Positions 36,246-44,534 of a stretch of DNA of 64,000 nucleotides are shown one piece after another (the first letter of the stretch is position 1; every line of letters begins with the position of its first letter). Source of the DNA: Rhizobacter sp. SG703 (GTDB lineage: Bacteria > Pseudomonadota > Gammaproteobacteria > Burkholderiales > Burkholderiaceae_C). The stretch is from the NCBI RefSeq assembly GCF_012275445.1, contig NZ_JAAZQK010000002.1, forward strand, positions 372,001 through 436,000. The letters are read 5' to 3'. The position numbers and the translations under genes were made by a program. The notes below the pieces were generated by a model. It was not told where the DNA came from. It saw only the letters and a list, made by a program, of their open reading frames with translations, and searched no databases.

Positions 36246-37124
36246 ATGAAGTCCCTGCCTGTCGAGGTCGAAGTTGCCAAGGCACTCGTCGACGACTCCG
36301 CGTTCATCACGATCCGCGGCGTGCGCCTGTCGCTCGACGAACTGATCGAGCCGCGCCTCGCCGACGTCGCGCACCTCGACGAGTTGCGAACGCGCATGCA
36401 GTCGGCCACGCCCTACCCGCACCTGGTCGTGCAGGACTGGTTCAACCCTCGCCTGCTGGAGCTTGTTCAAGAGGAATTCGAGGTGCTGCCGCGCGACCAC
36501 TGGAGCACGCAGACCAACGCCTACGCGCGCGTCGAACGCTCGCGCGTCGGCGCCCGCATGGGGCCGGCCAGCCAGCTGTATTTCTGGACCATCGGCTCCA
36601 GCTTCTTCCTGCATGCGTTGTCGCACGTCAGCGGCGTCGCCGACCTGGTCAGCGATCCGCACCTGTTCGGCGGCGGCCTGCATGAAACGCTGTCCGGCGG
36701 CTCGTTCGGCATCCATGCGGATTTCGACCGGCATCCGCGCACCGCACTCAACAACGAGATGGTGTTCATCACCTACCTGAACAAGGACTGGCAGGCGCCG
36801 TGGCACGGCGCACTCGAACTGTGGGACGCCGGCCGCAAGCAGTGCGTCGGCACCGTCGAGCCGGAGTTCGGCCGCTCGATCCTGATGAGCCACGGCCGCA
36901 CCCACTACCACGGCCATTCGCAGCCGCTCGCGGTGCCGCCCGGCGTCACGCGGCGCTCGGTCGCGGCCTACTACTACGCCAACCGATTCGCGCGCGAAGA
37001 CCGGCGCGAAGCCATGTTGTCCACCTACCTGTTCGCCAGCCGCAGCGACCGCAGCAAGCAGGTGCTCAAGCAGATCCTGCCGCCGATCGTCGTCTCGACG
37101 ATCAAGCGGCTGGCACGCCGATAA
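36246..37124 (+). CDS. 2-oxoglutarate/Fe(II)-dependent oxygenase of the EPS locus
   Basis: The 292-residue protein has the double-stranded beta-helix oxygenase motif: HxD in GIHADFDRHP, a distal His in the SHGRTHYHGH segment and the 2-oxoglutarate-binding Arg in TRRSVAAYYYANR. The YPHLVVQDWFNPRLLELV opening is typical of PF13640-like enzymes annotated in capsule/EPS loci. The substrate is probably a sugar or a lipid-linked precursor, but this is not shown. It has no signal peptide. Its own promoter candidate lies upstream and manC follows 54 bases later. Confidence 0.8.
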   Translation: MKSLPVEVEVAKALVDDSAFITIRGVRLSLDELIEPRLADVAHLDELRTRMQSATPYPHLVVQDWFNPRLLELVQEEFEVLPRDHWSTQTNAYARVERSRVGARMGPASQLYFWTIGSSFFLHALSHVSGVADLVSDPHLFGGGLHETLSGGSFGIHADFDRHPRTALNNEMVFITYLNKDWQAPWHGALELWDAGRKQCVGTVEPEFGRSILMSHGRTHYHGHSQPLAVPPGVTRRSVAAYYYANRFAREDRREAMLSTYLFASRSDRSKQVLKQILPPIVVSTIKRLARR

Positions 37125-37178
37125 TCCCCGTCCCGCGTCGACCCCACGCGACCCAGAAAACCAGGAAGAGAATCCGCC

Positions 37179-38633
37179 ATGTCCACGTCCCCCACCCCGT
37201 CGACGCCGCTGTCCGTCCTCCCCGTCATCATGGCCGGCGGCAGCGGCACGCGGCTGTGGCCGCTGTCGCGCGCCGGCTTTCCGAAGCAGTTCCTCGTGCT
37301 GTCGGGCAACCAGAGCCTGTTCCAGCAGGCGGTGCAGCGTGTCGCGAGCCTGGGTGCCGCCGACATCGCGGTGCAATCGCCGCTGGTCGTCGGCAACGAG
37401 GAACATCGCTTTCTGGTGCTCGACCAGTTGCGCGACCAGCAGGTCGACCCGGCCGCCGTCGTGCTCGAACCGCAGGGTCGCAACACCGCGCCGGCCCTGA
37501 CGCTGGCCGCGCTCGCCGCGGTCGAGAACGGCCAGGACCCGATCCTCGTGGTGACGCCGGCCGACCAGACCGTCACCCGGCCGGCCGCGTTCACCGCCGC
37601 ATTGCAACGCGCGGTGCGCGCCGCGGCCGACGGCGCGATCGTGATCCTCGGCATCACGCCCGACCGCCCCGAGACCGGCTACGGCTACATCCGTGGCTCG
37701 GCGGACGGCAAGGTCGCGCAGTTCGTCGAGAAGCCCGACCTGGCCACCGCCGAACACTACCTGCGCGAAGGCCAGTACCTGTGGAACAGCGGCATGTTCG
37801 TGCTGAAGGCCTCGGTGTGGCTGGCGGCGCTCGAGCACTTCCGTCCCGACATCGCGGCCGCGACGCGCGCCTCGTGGGCCGCCCGCGCCAGCGACGCGAA
37901 GTTCATCCGCCCCGGCAAGGCCGAGTTTGCCGCCGTGCCGTCCGAATCGGTCGACTACGCGGTGATGGAGCGCTGCCCCGGCAGCGCCTTCGACATCCGC
38001 ATGGTCGCGCTGGACGCCGGCTGGAACGACCTCGGCGCCTGGGACGCGGTCTGGCAGGTGGCCGACAAGGATGCGCGCGGCAATGCGAGCGTCGGCGACG
38101 TGCTGCTGCAGGACAGCGACAACACGCTGGTGCATGCCACCAGCCGGCTCGTCAGCGTGGTCGGCCTGAGCGACGTGGTCGTCGTCGAGACGGCCGACGC
38201 GGTGATGGTCAGCGACCGTGCGCGCAGCCAGGAGGTCAAGAAGATCGTCGGCGAGCTCGGTGCGCGCGGCCGCGGCGAGCACACGCTGCACCGCAAGGTG
38301 CACCGCCCGTGGGGCTGGTACGACAGCATCGACTCCGGCGCGCGCTTCCAGGTCAAGCGCATCATGGTCAACCCGGGCGCCTCGCTGAGCCTGCAGATGC
38401 ACCACCACCGCGCCGAACACTGGATCGTCGTCTGCGGCACCGCCGAGATCACCAACGGCGACAAGGTGATGATCCTCAGCGAGAACCAGAGCACCTACAT
38501 CCCGCTCGGCCAGACGCACCGGCTCGCGAACCCCGGCAAGGTGCCGCTGGAAATCATCGAAGTGCAATCTGGCTCGTACCTCGGCGAGGACGACATCGTC
38601 CGCTTCGAAGACACTTACGGCCGACTCAAGTGA
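37179..38633 (+). CDS. manC: Mannose-1-phosphate guanylyltransferase / mannose-6-phosphate isomerase
   Basis: The 484-residue bifunctional enzyme has the N-terminal nucleotidyltransferase signature [20 protein letters not shown]. Its C-terminal cupin isomerase domain (about residues 350-475) contains [20 protein letters not shown] and [10 protein letters not shown] metal-site residues. It makes GDP-mannose from mannose-6-phosphate, supplying mannose for the EPS repeat unit. AGGAAGAG precedes the ATG. Length and domain order match the ManC/AlgA family. Confidence 0.94.
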   Translation: MSTSPTPSTPLSVLPVIMAGGSGTRLWPLSRAGFPKQFLVLSGNQSLFQQAVQRVASLGAADIAVQSPLVVGNEEHRFLVLDQLRDQQVDPAAVVLEPQGRNTAPALTLAALAAVENGQDPILVVTPADQTVTRPAAFTAALQRAVRAAADGAIVILGITPDRPETGYGYIRGSADGKVAQFVEKPDLATAEHYLREGQYLWNSGMFVLKASVWLAALEHFRPDIAAATRASWAARASDAKFIRPGKAEFAAVPSESVDYAVMERCPGSAFDIRMVALDAGWNDLGAWDAVWQVADKDARGNASVGDVLLQDSDNTLVHATSRLVSVVGLSDVVVVETADAVMVSDRARSQEVKKIVGELGARGRGEHTLHRKVHRPWGWYDSIDSGARFQVKRIMVNPGASLSLQMHHHRAEHWIVVCGTAEITNGDKVMILSENQSTYIPLGQTHRLANPGKVPLEIIEVQSGSYLGEDDIVRFEDTYGRLK

Positions 38634-38646
38634 ACAGGATCCTTTC

Positions 38647-39717
38647 ATGACCATTCTGGTAACCGGCGGCGCCGGCTTCATCGGCAGCAACTTCGTGCTG
38701 GACTGGCTGGCGCAGAGCGACGAGACCGTCGTCAACCTCGACGCGCTGACCTATGCCGGCAACCTCGAGAACCTGGCGTCGCTGGACGGCAACCCGCGCC
38801 ATGTGTTCGTGAAGGGCGACATCTGCGACCGCGCGCTGGTCGACGCGACGCTCGCGCAGCACAAGCCGCGCGCGATCGTGCACTTCGCGGCCGAGAGCCA
38901 CGTCGACCGCAGCATCCACGGTCCCGGCGCGTTCATGCGCACCAACATCGACGGCACCTTCACGCTGCTCGAGGCCGCGCGCGGCCTGTGGAGCACGCTC
39001 GAAGGCGAGGCGAAAGCCTCGTTCCGCTTCCACCACGTCAGCACCGACGAGGTCTACGGCTCGCTGTCGCCGACCGACCCGGCCTTCGCCGAGACCAAGG
39101 GCTTCGAGCCGAACAGCCCGTACTCCGCCAGCAAGGCCGCCAGCGACCACCTGGTGCGCGCCTGGCACCACACGTACGGGCTGCCGGTGGTCACCACCAA
39201 CTGCAGCAACAACTACGGGCCGTACCACTTCCCCGAGAAGCTGATCCCGCTGATGATCGTCAACGCGCTCGCCGGCAAGGCGCTGCCGATCTACGGCGAC
39301 GGCCAGAACGTGCGCGACTGGCTGTACGTGCGCGACCATGCGAGCGCGATCCGCGCAGTGCTGGCCGGCGGGCGCGTCGGCGAGACCTACAACATCGGCG
39401 GCTGGAACGAGAAGACCAACCTGGAGATCGTCCACACGATCTGCGCGCTGCTCGACGAACTGAAGCCCGATCCGGCCGGTTCGTACACGCGCCTGATCAC
39501 CTACGTGAAGGACCGCCCGGGCCACGACCGCCGCTATGCGATCGATGCGCGCAAGGTCGAGCGGGAACTCGGCTGGCGTCCGGCCGAGACCTTCGACACC
39601 GGCATCCGCAAGACGGTGCAGTGGTACCTCGACCACGCCGGCTGGGTCGCCAACGTGCAGAGCGGCGGCTACCGCGACTGGGTCGCGAAGAACTACGGCG
39701 AGGCGGCGGCAGCATGA
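38647..39717 (+). CDS. rmlB: dTDP-glucose 4,6-dehydratase
   Basis: The 356-residue short-chain dehydrogenase-type enzyme has [10 protein letters not shown] (NAD binding), [12 protein letters not shown], the STDEVYG catalytic block and YSASKAASD (Tyr/Lys pair). It performs step two of dTDP-L-rhamnose synthesis. It starts 13 bases after manC and overlaps rmlD by four bases. The order here is rmlB-rmlD-(small ORF)-rmlA-rmlC. Confidence 0.96.
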   Translation: MTILVTGGAGFIGSNFVLDWLAQSDETVVNLDALTYAGNLENLASLDGNPRHVFVKGDICDRALVDATLAQHKPRAIVHFAAESHVDRSIHGPGAFMRTNIDGTFTLLEAARGLWSTLEGEAKASFRFHHVSTDEVYGSLSPTDPAFAETKGFEPNSPYSASKAASDHLVRAWHHTYGLPVVTTNCSNNYGPYHFPEKLIPLMIVNALAGKALPIYGDGQNVRDWLYVRDHASAIRAVLAGGRVGETYNIGGWNEKTNLEIVHTICALLDELKPDPAGSYTRLITYVKDRPGHDRRYAIDARKVERELGWRPAETFDTGIRKTVQWYLDHAGWVANVQSGGYRDWVAKNYGEAAAA

Positions 39718-40610
39718 AGATTCTTCTGCTGGGCAAGGGTGGCCAGGTGGGCTGGGAGCTGCAGCGGGCGCTGGCGCCGCTGGGCGAGCTGACCGCGCTC
39801 GACTTCGACACGCCCGGCACGCTGAAGGCCGATTTCTCGAAGCCCGACACGCTGGCCGCGACGGTGCGCGCGGTGAACCCGGACGTGATCGTCAATGCCG
39901 CGGCGCATACCGCGGTCGACAAGGCCGAGAGCGAACCGGCGCTGGCGCGGGCGATCAACGCGACCGGCCCGGGCGTGCTGGCGCGCGAAGCGGCGGCGCT
40001 CGGCGCCTGGCTGGTGCACTACAGCACCGACTACGTGTTCGACGGCAGCGGCAACACGCCGCGTCGCGAAGACGCGCCGACCGGTCCGCTCAGCGTGTAC
40101 GGCCAGACCAAGCTCGAAGCCGAGGAGCTGATCCGCGGCAGCGGCTGCCAGCACCTGATCCTGCGCACCAGCTGGGTCTATGCGGCGCGCGGCGGCAACT
40201 TCGCGCGCACGATGCTGCGGCTGGCCGGCGAACGCGACCGGTTGACGGTGATCGACGACCAGGTCGGCGCGCCGACCGGCGCCGACCTGCTGGCCGACGT
40301 CAGCGTGCATGCGCTGCGCGCCGCCCTGGCCGACCCGAAGCTCGCCGGCACCTACCACGCGGTGGCCGCCGGCGAGACCAGCTGGCATGGCTACGCCCGC
40401 TTCGTCATCGAATGGGCGCGCGCCCGCGGCCATGCGATCAAGGTCGCGCCCGAGGCGATCGAGCCGGTGCCGACCACCTCGTTCCCGACACCGGCGAAGC
40501 GGCCGCTGAATTCACGGCTGTCGTGCGACAAGCTGAACCAGGCCTTCGGGCTGCGCATGCCGGCGTGGCAGGCCGGCGTCGAGCGCATGCTCATCGAAGT
40601 GCTGGGCTGA
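39714..40610 (+). CDS. rmlD: dTDP-4-dehydrorhamnose reductase
   Basis: The 298-residue enzyme has [10 protein letters not shown] (nucleotide binding), [22 protein letters not shown] and YGQTKLEAE (Tyr/Lys catalytic pair). It catalyses the last step of dTDP-L-rhamnose synthesis. The start overlaps the rmlB stop in ATGA. It ends 26 bases before a small 36-codon ORF that leads into rmlA. Confidence 0.96.
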   Translation: MKILLLGKGGQVGWELQRALAPLGELTALDFDTPGTLKADFSKPDTLAATVRAVNPDVIVNAAAHTAVDKAESEPALARAINATGPGVLAREAAALGAWLVHYSTDYVFDGSGNTPRREDAPTGPLSVYGQTKLEAEELIRGSGCQHLILRTSWVYAARGGNFARTMLRLAGERDRLTVIDDQVGAPTGADLLADVSVHALRAALADPKLAGTYHAVAAGETSWHGYARFVIEWARARGHAIKVAPEAIEPVPTTSFPTPAKRPLNSRLSCDKLNQAFGLRMPAWQAGVERMLIEVLG

Positions 40611-40636
40611 CCGATCACATTCGTTTGGGAGAACAC

Positions 40637-40747
40637 ATGTCACTGCAATTGAACGCGGAGCCGGTCGAGCGCCAGGCCGCTCCCAAGCCGGCCGGCATCC
40701 CCTCGGGGGGTCGGCCGATGTACTCGTCGGACGAGGGGCTGTCATGA
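40637..40747 (+). CDS. 36-residue small ORF translationally coupled to rmlA
   Basis: A short frame starting at ATG 40637 has a good ribosome-binding site (GGGAGAA, 40627-40633) and encodes 36 residues. It opens [14 protein letters not shown] and ends [12 protein letters not shown]. Its stop overlaps the rmlA ATG (ATGA at 40744-40747), as at most other junctions in this locus. Without it, rmlA would have a 133-base gap with no clear ribosome-binding site of its own. It may be a leader peptide setting rmlA translation, a genuine small protein or a remnant of a longer gene. No family is recognised. Confidence 0.6.
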   Translation: MSLQLNAEPVERQAAPKPAGIPSGGRPMYSSDEGLS

Positions 40748-41625
40748 CCCGAAAAGGCATCATCCTGGCCGGCGGCTCCGGCACCCGGCTGCACCCGGCG
40801 ACGCTCGCGTTGAGCAAGCAGCTGATCCCGGTGTACGACAAGCCGATGATCTACTACCCGCTGAGCGCGCTGCTGCTGGCCGGCATCCGCGAGATCCTGA
40901 TCATCAGCACGCCGCAGGACACGCCGCGCTTCCAGCAGCTGCTGGGCGACGGCGCGCAGTGGGGCCTGGACCTCAGCTATGCGGTGCAGCCCAGCCCCGA
41001 CGGCCTCGCGCAGGCCTTCCTGATCGGCGAGGAGTTCCTGGCCGGCGCCCCGAGCGCGCTGGTGCTGGGCGACAACATCTTCTACGGCCACGACCTGGGC
41101 ACCCGGCTCTCCGATGCGGCCACGCGCACTTCGGGCGCGACGGTGTTCGCCTACCCGGTGACCGACCCGGAGCGTTATGGCGTCGTCGAGTTCAACGACC
41201 AGGCACAGGCGATCAGCCTCGAAGAGAAGCCGAAGCAGCCGAAGAGCCGCTATGCGGTGACCGGCCTGTACTTCTACGACGCGCAGGTGGTGCCGTATGC
41301 GAAGAGCCTGAAGCCCAGCCCGCGCGGCGAGCTGGAGATCACCGACCTGAACCGGCTCTACCTGGAGGCCGGCACGCTCGAAGTGCAGATCTTCGGCCGC
41401 GGCGATGCCTGGCTCGACACCGGCACCCACGATTCGCTGCTGGAGGCGAGCGCCTTCATCCAGACGCTCGAGAAGCGCCAGGGCCTGAAGGCCTGCTGCC
41501 CCGAGGAGATCTGCTGGCGCAAGGGCTGGATCACGTCGGCGCAGCTGGAAGCGCTGGCGAAGCCGCTGGCCAAGAGCGGCTACGGGCAGTACCTGCTGCA
41601 ACTGATGCACGACAAGGTGTTCTGA
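40744..41625 (+). CDS. rmlA: Glucose-1-phosphate thymidylyltransferase
   Basis: The 293-residue enzyme has [20 protein letters not shown] (nucleotide binding), [17 protein letters not shown] and the EEKPKQPKS block. It makes dTDP-glucose from glucose-1-phosphate and dTTP, the entry step of rhamnose synthesis and usually the feedback-controlled one. Its start is the ATG at 40744, overlapping the stop of a 36-codon ORF. RmlC follows four bases after its stop. Confidence 0.96.
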   Translation: MTRKGIILAGGSGTRLHPATLALSKQLIPVYDKPMIYYPLSALLLAGIREILIISTPQDTPRFQQLLGDGAQWGLDLSYAVQPSPDGLAQAFLIGEEFLAGAPSALVLGDNIFYGHDLGTRLSDAATRTSGATVFAYPVTDPERYGVVEFNDQAQAISLEEKPKQPKSRYAVTGLYFYDAQVVPYAKSLKPSPRGELEITDLNRLYLEAGTLEVQIFGRGDAWLDTGTHDSLLEASAFIQTLEKRQGLKACCPEEICWRKGWITSAQLEALAKPLAKSGYGQYLLQLMHDKVF

Positions 41626-41629
41626 AGCG

Positions 41630-42178
41630 ATGAAAGTCATCAAGACGGAAATTGCCGATGTGCTGGCGTTCGAGCCGAAGGTGTTCGGCGATGCGCGCGG
41701 CTTCTTCATGGAAAGCTACAACGGCCGCGTCTTCGCGGAGGCCGTCGGTCGCGAGACCGTCTTCGTGCAGGACAACCATTCGCGCTCGACACGTGGCGTG
41801 CTGCGCGGGCTGCACTTCCAGTACGCGCCGCATGCGCAGGGCAAGCTGGTGCGGGTGACCAGCGGCGCGGTGTTCGACGTCGCGGTCGACATCCGCCGTG
41901 CGAGCCCGACCTTCGGCCGCTGGGTGGGGATGGAGCTCAGCGCCGAGAACAACCGGCAGCTGTGGATTCCGCCCGGCCTGGCGCACGGCTTCCTGGTGCT
42001 GACGGAGACGGCCGACTTCCTCTACAAGACGACCGAGTACTACGCGCCGAAGGAAGAGGGCTGCGTGCGGTTCGACGACCCGGAGCTCGCGATCGCGTGG
42101 CCGGACGTGGGGGCACCGCCCCAGCTGTCGGCCAAGGACGCGTCGGCGCTGCCGCTGTCGAAAGCGAGGCTCGAATGA
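41630..42178 (+). CDS. rmlC: dTDP-4-dehydrorhamnose 3,5-epimerase
   Basis: The 182-residue cupin enzyme has DNHSRSTRGVLRGLHFQ (catalytic His), KLVRVTSGAVFDVAVDIR and IPPGLAHGFLVL. It carries out step three of dTDP-L-rhamnose synthesis. It is coupled to the next gene by an ATGA overlap. The full rml set is therefore present, though in a non-standard order. Confidence 0.96.
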   Translation: MKVIKTEIADVLAFEPKVFGDARGFFMESYNGRVFAEAVGRETVFVQDNHSRSTRGVLRGLHFQYAPHAQGKLVRVTSGAVFDVAVDIRRASPTFGRWVGMELSAENNRQLWIPPGLAHGFLVLTETADFLYKTTEYYAPKEEGCVRFDDPELAIAWPDVGAPPQLSAKDASALPLSKARLE

Positions 42179-43278
42179 CGAAGGCGATGATTCTGGCGGC
42201 CGGCCAGGGCACGCGGGTGCGGCCGCTGACGCGCGACCTGCCGAAGCCGATGGTGCCGATCCTCGGCAAGCCGGTGATGGAGTACCTGATCGAGCACCTG
42301 GCACGTTACGGCGTGCGGCAGATCATGGTGAACGTCGCGTTCAACCACCGCAAGATCGAGAGCCATTTCGGCGACGGCCATCGTTGGGGTGTCGAGATCG
42401 GCTATTCGTACGAAGGCGCGCGCGAGCACGGCGAGATCGTGCCGAAGCCCTGCGGTTCGGCCGGCGGCATGAAGAAGATCCAGGACTTCTCCGGCTTCTT
42501 CGACGAGACGACCATCGTGCTGTGCGGCGATGCGCTGATCGACCTGGACTTCGGCGCGGCGCTGTTCGAGCACCGCAGCAAGGGGGCGCTCGCGAGCGTG
42601 GTGACGCTGGACGTGCCGCGCAGCGAGGTGCAGAACTACGGCATCGTGAAGTGCGACAAGGACGGTCGCGTCGAGTCGTTCCAGGAGAAGCCGAAGCCGG
42701 ACGAGGCGCACAGCACGCTGGCGTCGACCGGCATCTACATCTTCGAGCCGTCGGTGCTCGACCTGGTGCCGAGCAACACGGTGTTCGACATCGGCAGCCA
42801 GCTGTTCCCGCTGATGGTGGAGCGCCAGCTGCCGTTCTACGCGCAGAGCCGTTTCTTCAACTGGATCGACATCGGCCGCGTCAGCGACTACTGGAGCGTG
42901 CTGCAGCGGGTGCTGCGCGGCGAGGTGGCGCAGATGGACATGCCGGGCCGCGAGGTGCGCCCGGGCGTGTGGGTCGGGCTGAACACGCGGGTGCCGTGGG
43001 ACGAGGTGACGATCAACGGGCCGGTGTACATCGGCTCGGGCGTCGAGATCGAGCCGGGCGTGACGATCCAGGGGCCGACGTGGATCGGCACCGGCAGCCA
43101 CCTGAGGCGCAACTCGACGCTCGCGCGCAGCGTGCTGTTCGAGTACACGCGCATCGGCGAAGGCCAGACCTTCAGCGACATGATCGTCGCGCCGCTGTAT
43201 TGCGTGGATCGCAAGGGGAAGACGTTCTACCAGGGGGACGAGGAGTGCACGCTGCGGTGGTCTGACGCACGGGCTTGA
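42175..43278 (+). CDS. NDP-sugar pyrophosphorylase with left-handed beta-helix tail
   Basis: The 367-residue protein has an N-terminal nucleotidyltransferase (ILAAGQGTRVRPLTRDLPKPMVPILGKPVMEYLIEHL). After about residue 250 a hexapeptide-repeat segment follows (VWVGLNTRVPW, VYIGSGVEIEPGVTIQGPTWIG). It resembles mannose-1-phosphate or glucose-1-phosphate nucleotidyltransferases of the eukaryotic GMPP/GlgC-like type rather than RmlA or ManC. The locus therefore holds three nucleotidyltransferases, and this one may make an additional activated sugar. The exact substrate cannot be assigned. It ends the plus-strand run. Confidence 0.85.
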   Translation: MTKAMILAAGQGTRVRPLTRDLPKPMVPILGKPVMEYLIEHLARYGVRQIMVNVAFNHRKIESHFGDGHRWGVEIGYSYEGAREHGEIVPKPCGSAGGMKKIQDFSGFFDETTIVLCGDALIDLDFGAALFEHRSKGALASVVTLDVPRSEVQNYGIVKCDKDGRVESFQEKPKPDEAHSTLASTGIYIFEPSVLDLVPSNTVFDIGSQLFPLMVERQLPFYAQSRFFNWIDIGRVSDYWSVLQRVLRGEVAQMDMPGREVRPGVWVGLNTRVPWDEVTINGPVYIGSGVEIEPGVTIQGPTWIGTGSHLRRNSTLARSVLFEYTRIGEGQTFSDMIVAPLYCVDRKGKTFYQGDEECTLRWSDARA

Positions 43279-43300
43279 TTCGCGCTTCGGCGCGGTCGCG

Positions 43301-43539
43301 GGGGGTGAGGGATGGGCTGGGCTGGGGGCTCATGCCGGGGCGGTCGGCCTGGCGGCCGACTCCACTGCGAAGATCGGCTTCGGGGATGCATCGGCAAACT
43401 CCCTCCGCTCACTTCGTTCGCTGTGGTCAAACAGTGCCGATGAGTCAGTCCACGAAGCGCGCTGGCGCGCGCCATCCCCAAAGCCGATCTTCTCCGTCAC
43501 CCCAGAAATCGCCCCCAGCCCAGCCCATCCCTCACCCCC
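43301..43539. repeat. Nested palindrome element 1, with 38-nt core loop
   Basis: Perfect 29-bp outer arms (43301-43329 and 43511-43539) enclose a second arm pair (43369-43386 and 43475-43492, 17 of 18 matching). Inside is an 8-bp stem CATCGGCA/TGCCGATG (43389-43396, 43435-43442) around a 38-nt loop (43397-43434). Then come AGTCAGTCCACGAAGCG (43443-43459) and a small GCGCGC hairpin. The loop and linker recur inverted in element 3. It begins 22 bases after the last sugar-nucleotide gene, so it is probably in the 3' part of that transcript. Confidence 0.85.
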
Positions 43540-43562
43540 GCTCGACACCAGCCGCTCTTGTT

Positions 43563-43636
43563 GGGGGAAAAGATTGAAGTGACCGACGAGCATGCGAGCG
43601 CTGGCGCGCTCGTCGATCACTTCAATCTTTTCCCCC
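43563..43636. repeat. Palindrome element 2 between the two nested elements
   Basis: Perfect 20-bp arms (43563-43582 and 43617-43636) continue inward, after one mismatch, with CGACGAG/CTCGTCG (43584-43590, 43609-43615) around an 18-nt loop. The arms are AT-richer (AAAAGATTGAAGTGA) than anything nearby. It shares no core with its neighbours but sits exactly between the two inverted copies. Confidence 0.85.
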
Positions 43637-43656
43637 CAAAACACAGCGGCGGTGCC

Positions 43657-43911
43657 GCAAAGGCGCGGGTGGGGAGGCTGTGGCGCGCCAATCAGGAGGG
43701 GGCGCCGGAGCTGGCTGGCTTCATGGCCCGCGTGCGCAGCACGCTTCGTGGACTGACTGTCGCCGACTGTTTGACCACAGCGAACGAAGTGAGCGGAGGG
43801 AGTTTCGGCGACGGGCCATGAAGCCAGTCAGCGGAGGGAAGTCCTTGGCCCCGCCAGGGGCCGAGGACCGCCCCCGACGGCGCGCCACAGCCTCCCCACC
43901 CGCGCCTTTGC
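43657..43911. repeat. Nested palindrome element 3, inverted relative of element 1
   Basis: Outer arms of about 31-33 bp (43657-43689 and 43879-43911) enclose inner arms near 43711-43730 and 43811-43830 (GGCTTCATGGCCC/GGGCCATGAAGCC). An 8-bp stem GTCGCCGA/TCGGCGAC (43759-43766, 43805-43812) closes a 38-nt loop (43767-43804) that is the exact reverse complement of the loop in element 1. The adjacent 17-nt linker (43742-43758) is also the exact complement. A small hairpin GCGTGC/GCACGC is at 43730-43744, and another stem with one G-T pair at 43841-43867. Confidence 0.85.
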
Positions 43912-43927
43912 CAACACCGACAGCAGC

Positions 43928-43962
43928 AAAAAGGCCCCGCAGTTTGCGCTGCGGGGCCTTTT
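43928..43962. terminator. Bidirectional intrinsic terminator
   Basis: A 10-bp perfect GC stem (GGCCCCGCAG/CTGCGGGGCC, 6-nt loop) is flanked by five A residues on the left and four T residues on the right. It can therefore stop transcripts from both sides. It separates the plus-strand sugar-nucleotide run from the minus-strand PEP-CTERM gene, whose stop is at 43990. Confidence 0.88.
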
Positions 43963-43989
43963 GAATTCAGCCTCGGAGAGGCCGAAAAC

Positions 43990-44484
43990 TCAGTCTTGCG
44001 GACGACGGCGGCGCGACACGAACACGATCGCGCCCAGGCCGGCCAGCAGCATCGCGTACGTCGCCGGTTCCGGAACGGCCGTGACGGTGATGTTCTGCAG
44101 CGCCAGGCTGAACTTCTGCGGGTACACGCCCAGCAGCGCGAAGATCAGGAAGCTGTCGCCGCCTGCCTTCGTCACGAACGAGTACGTGTTCCAGCCGGTC
44201 GTCTTCGTCGAATCCGACAGTTGGTCGAACGTGCCCGGGCCCTTCGCGCTGTCGAACAGGAAAGCGAAGTCGAGCGTGCGGTCCAGCGGACCACCCGTCT
44301 TCTGCGCTTCATATTCGAAGCTCACGTTGTACATCCCGGGCGCGAGGTTATCGAACACCTCGTAGCAGAAGCTCTGACCCAGTTTGCTCTTCAGCGGATC
44401 GTCGCAGCTCTCGCTGCTGGCGAATGCCGACCCGGTCGCGAACGTCATCGCGGTGAGGGCCAGTGAAACAAGGAACTTCTTCAT
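43990..44484 (-). CDS. Small exported PEP-CTERM protein, likely exosortase B substrate
   Basis: The 164-residue protein has a signal peptide (MKKFLVSLALTAMTFATGSAFA). An about 110-residue beta-rich passenger follows, with two Cys near residues 27 and 40. Residues 137-164 form a canonical sorting tail: VPEP motif, hydrophobic helix (AMLLAGLGAIVFV) and RRRR. Exosortase B, encoded at 23442-24320, should cut at the PEP motif and anchor or release the passenger with the polysaccharide. A very strong AGGAGG ribosome-binding site and a candidate sigma-54 promoter (44519-44534) suggest high, regulated expression. The passenger fold is not recognised. Confidence 0.9.
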   Translation of the reverse strand: MKKFLVSLALTAMTFATGSAFASSESCDDPLKSKLGQSFCYEVFDNLAPGMYNVSFEYEAQKTGGPLDRTLDFAFLFDSAKGPGTFDQLSDSTKTTGWNTYSFVTKAGGDSFLIFALLGVYPQKFSLALQNITVTAVPEPATYAMLLAGLGAIVFVSRRRRPQD

Positions 44485-44518
44485 TGAATACCTCCTGGTG
44501 ATTAGGTGCTTTCCCCTA

Positions 44519-44534
44519 TGCAAGACACACGCCA
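44519..44534 (-). promoter_or_regulatory. Candidate sigma-54 (-24/-12) promoter of the PEP-CTERM gene
   Basis: On the minus strand TGGCGTG-TGTC-TTGCA fits the RpoN pattern with GG and GC ten bases apart, a full TGGC start and a perfect TTGCA -12 box. Initiation would fall near 44508, about 24 bases before the ATG and just upstream of the AGGAGG site. RpoN control of PEP-CTERM genes through the PrsK/PrsR pair is described for related bacteria; those regulators are not in this window. Confidence 0.68.

Noticed and set aside
43279-43989. A small protein-coding gene inside the palindrome block
   Set aside because: All open frames here simply read through inverted repeats on both strands, with no ribosome-binding site and no plausible composition.
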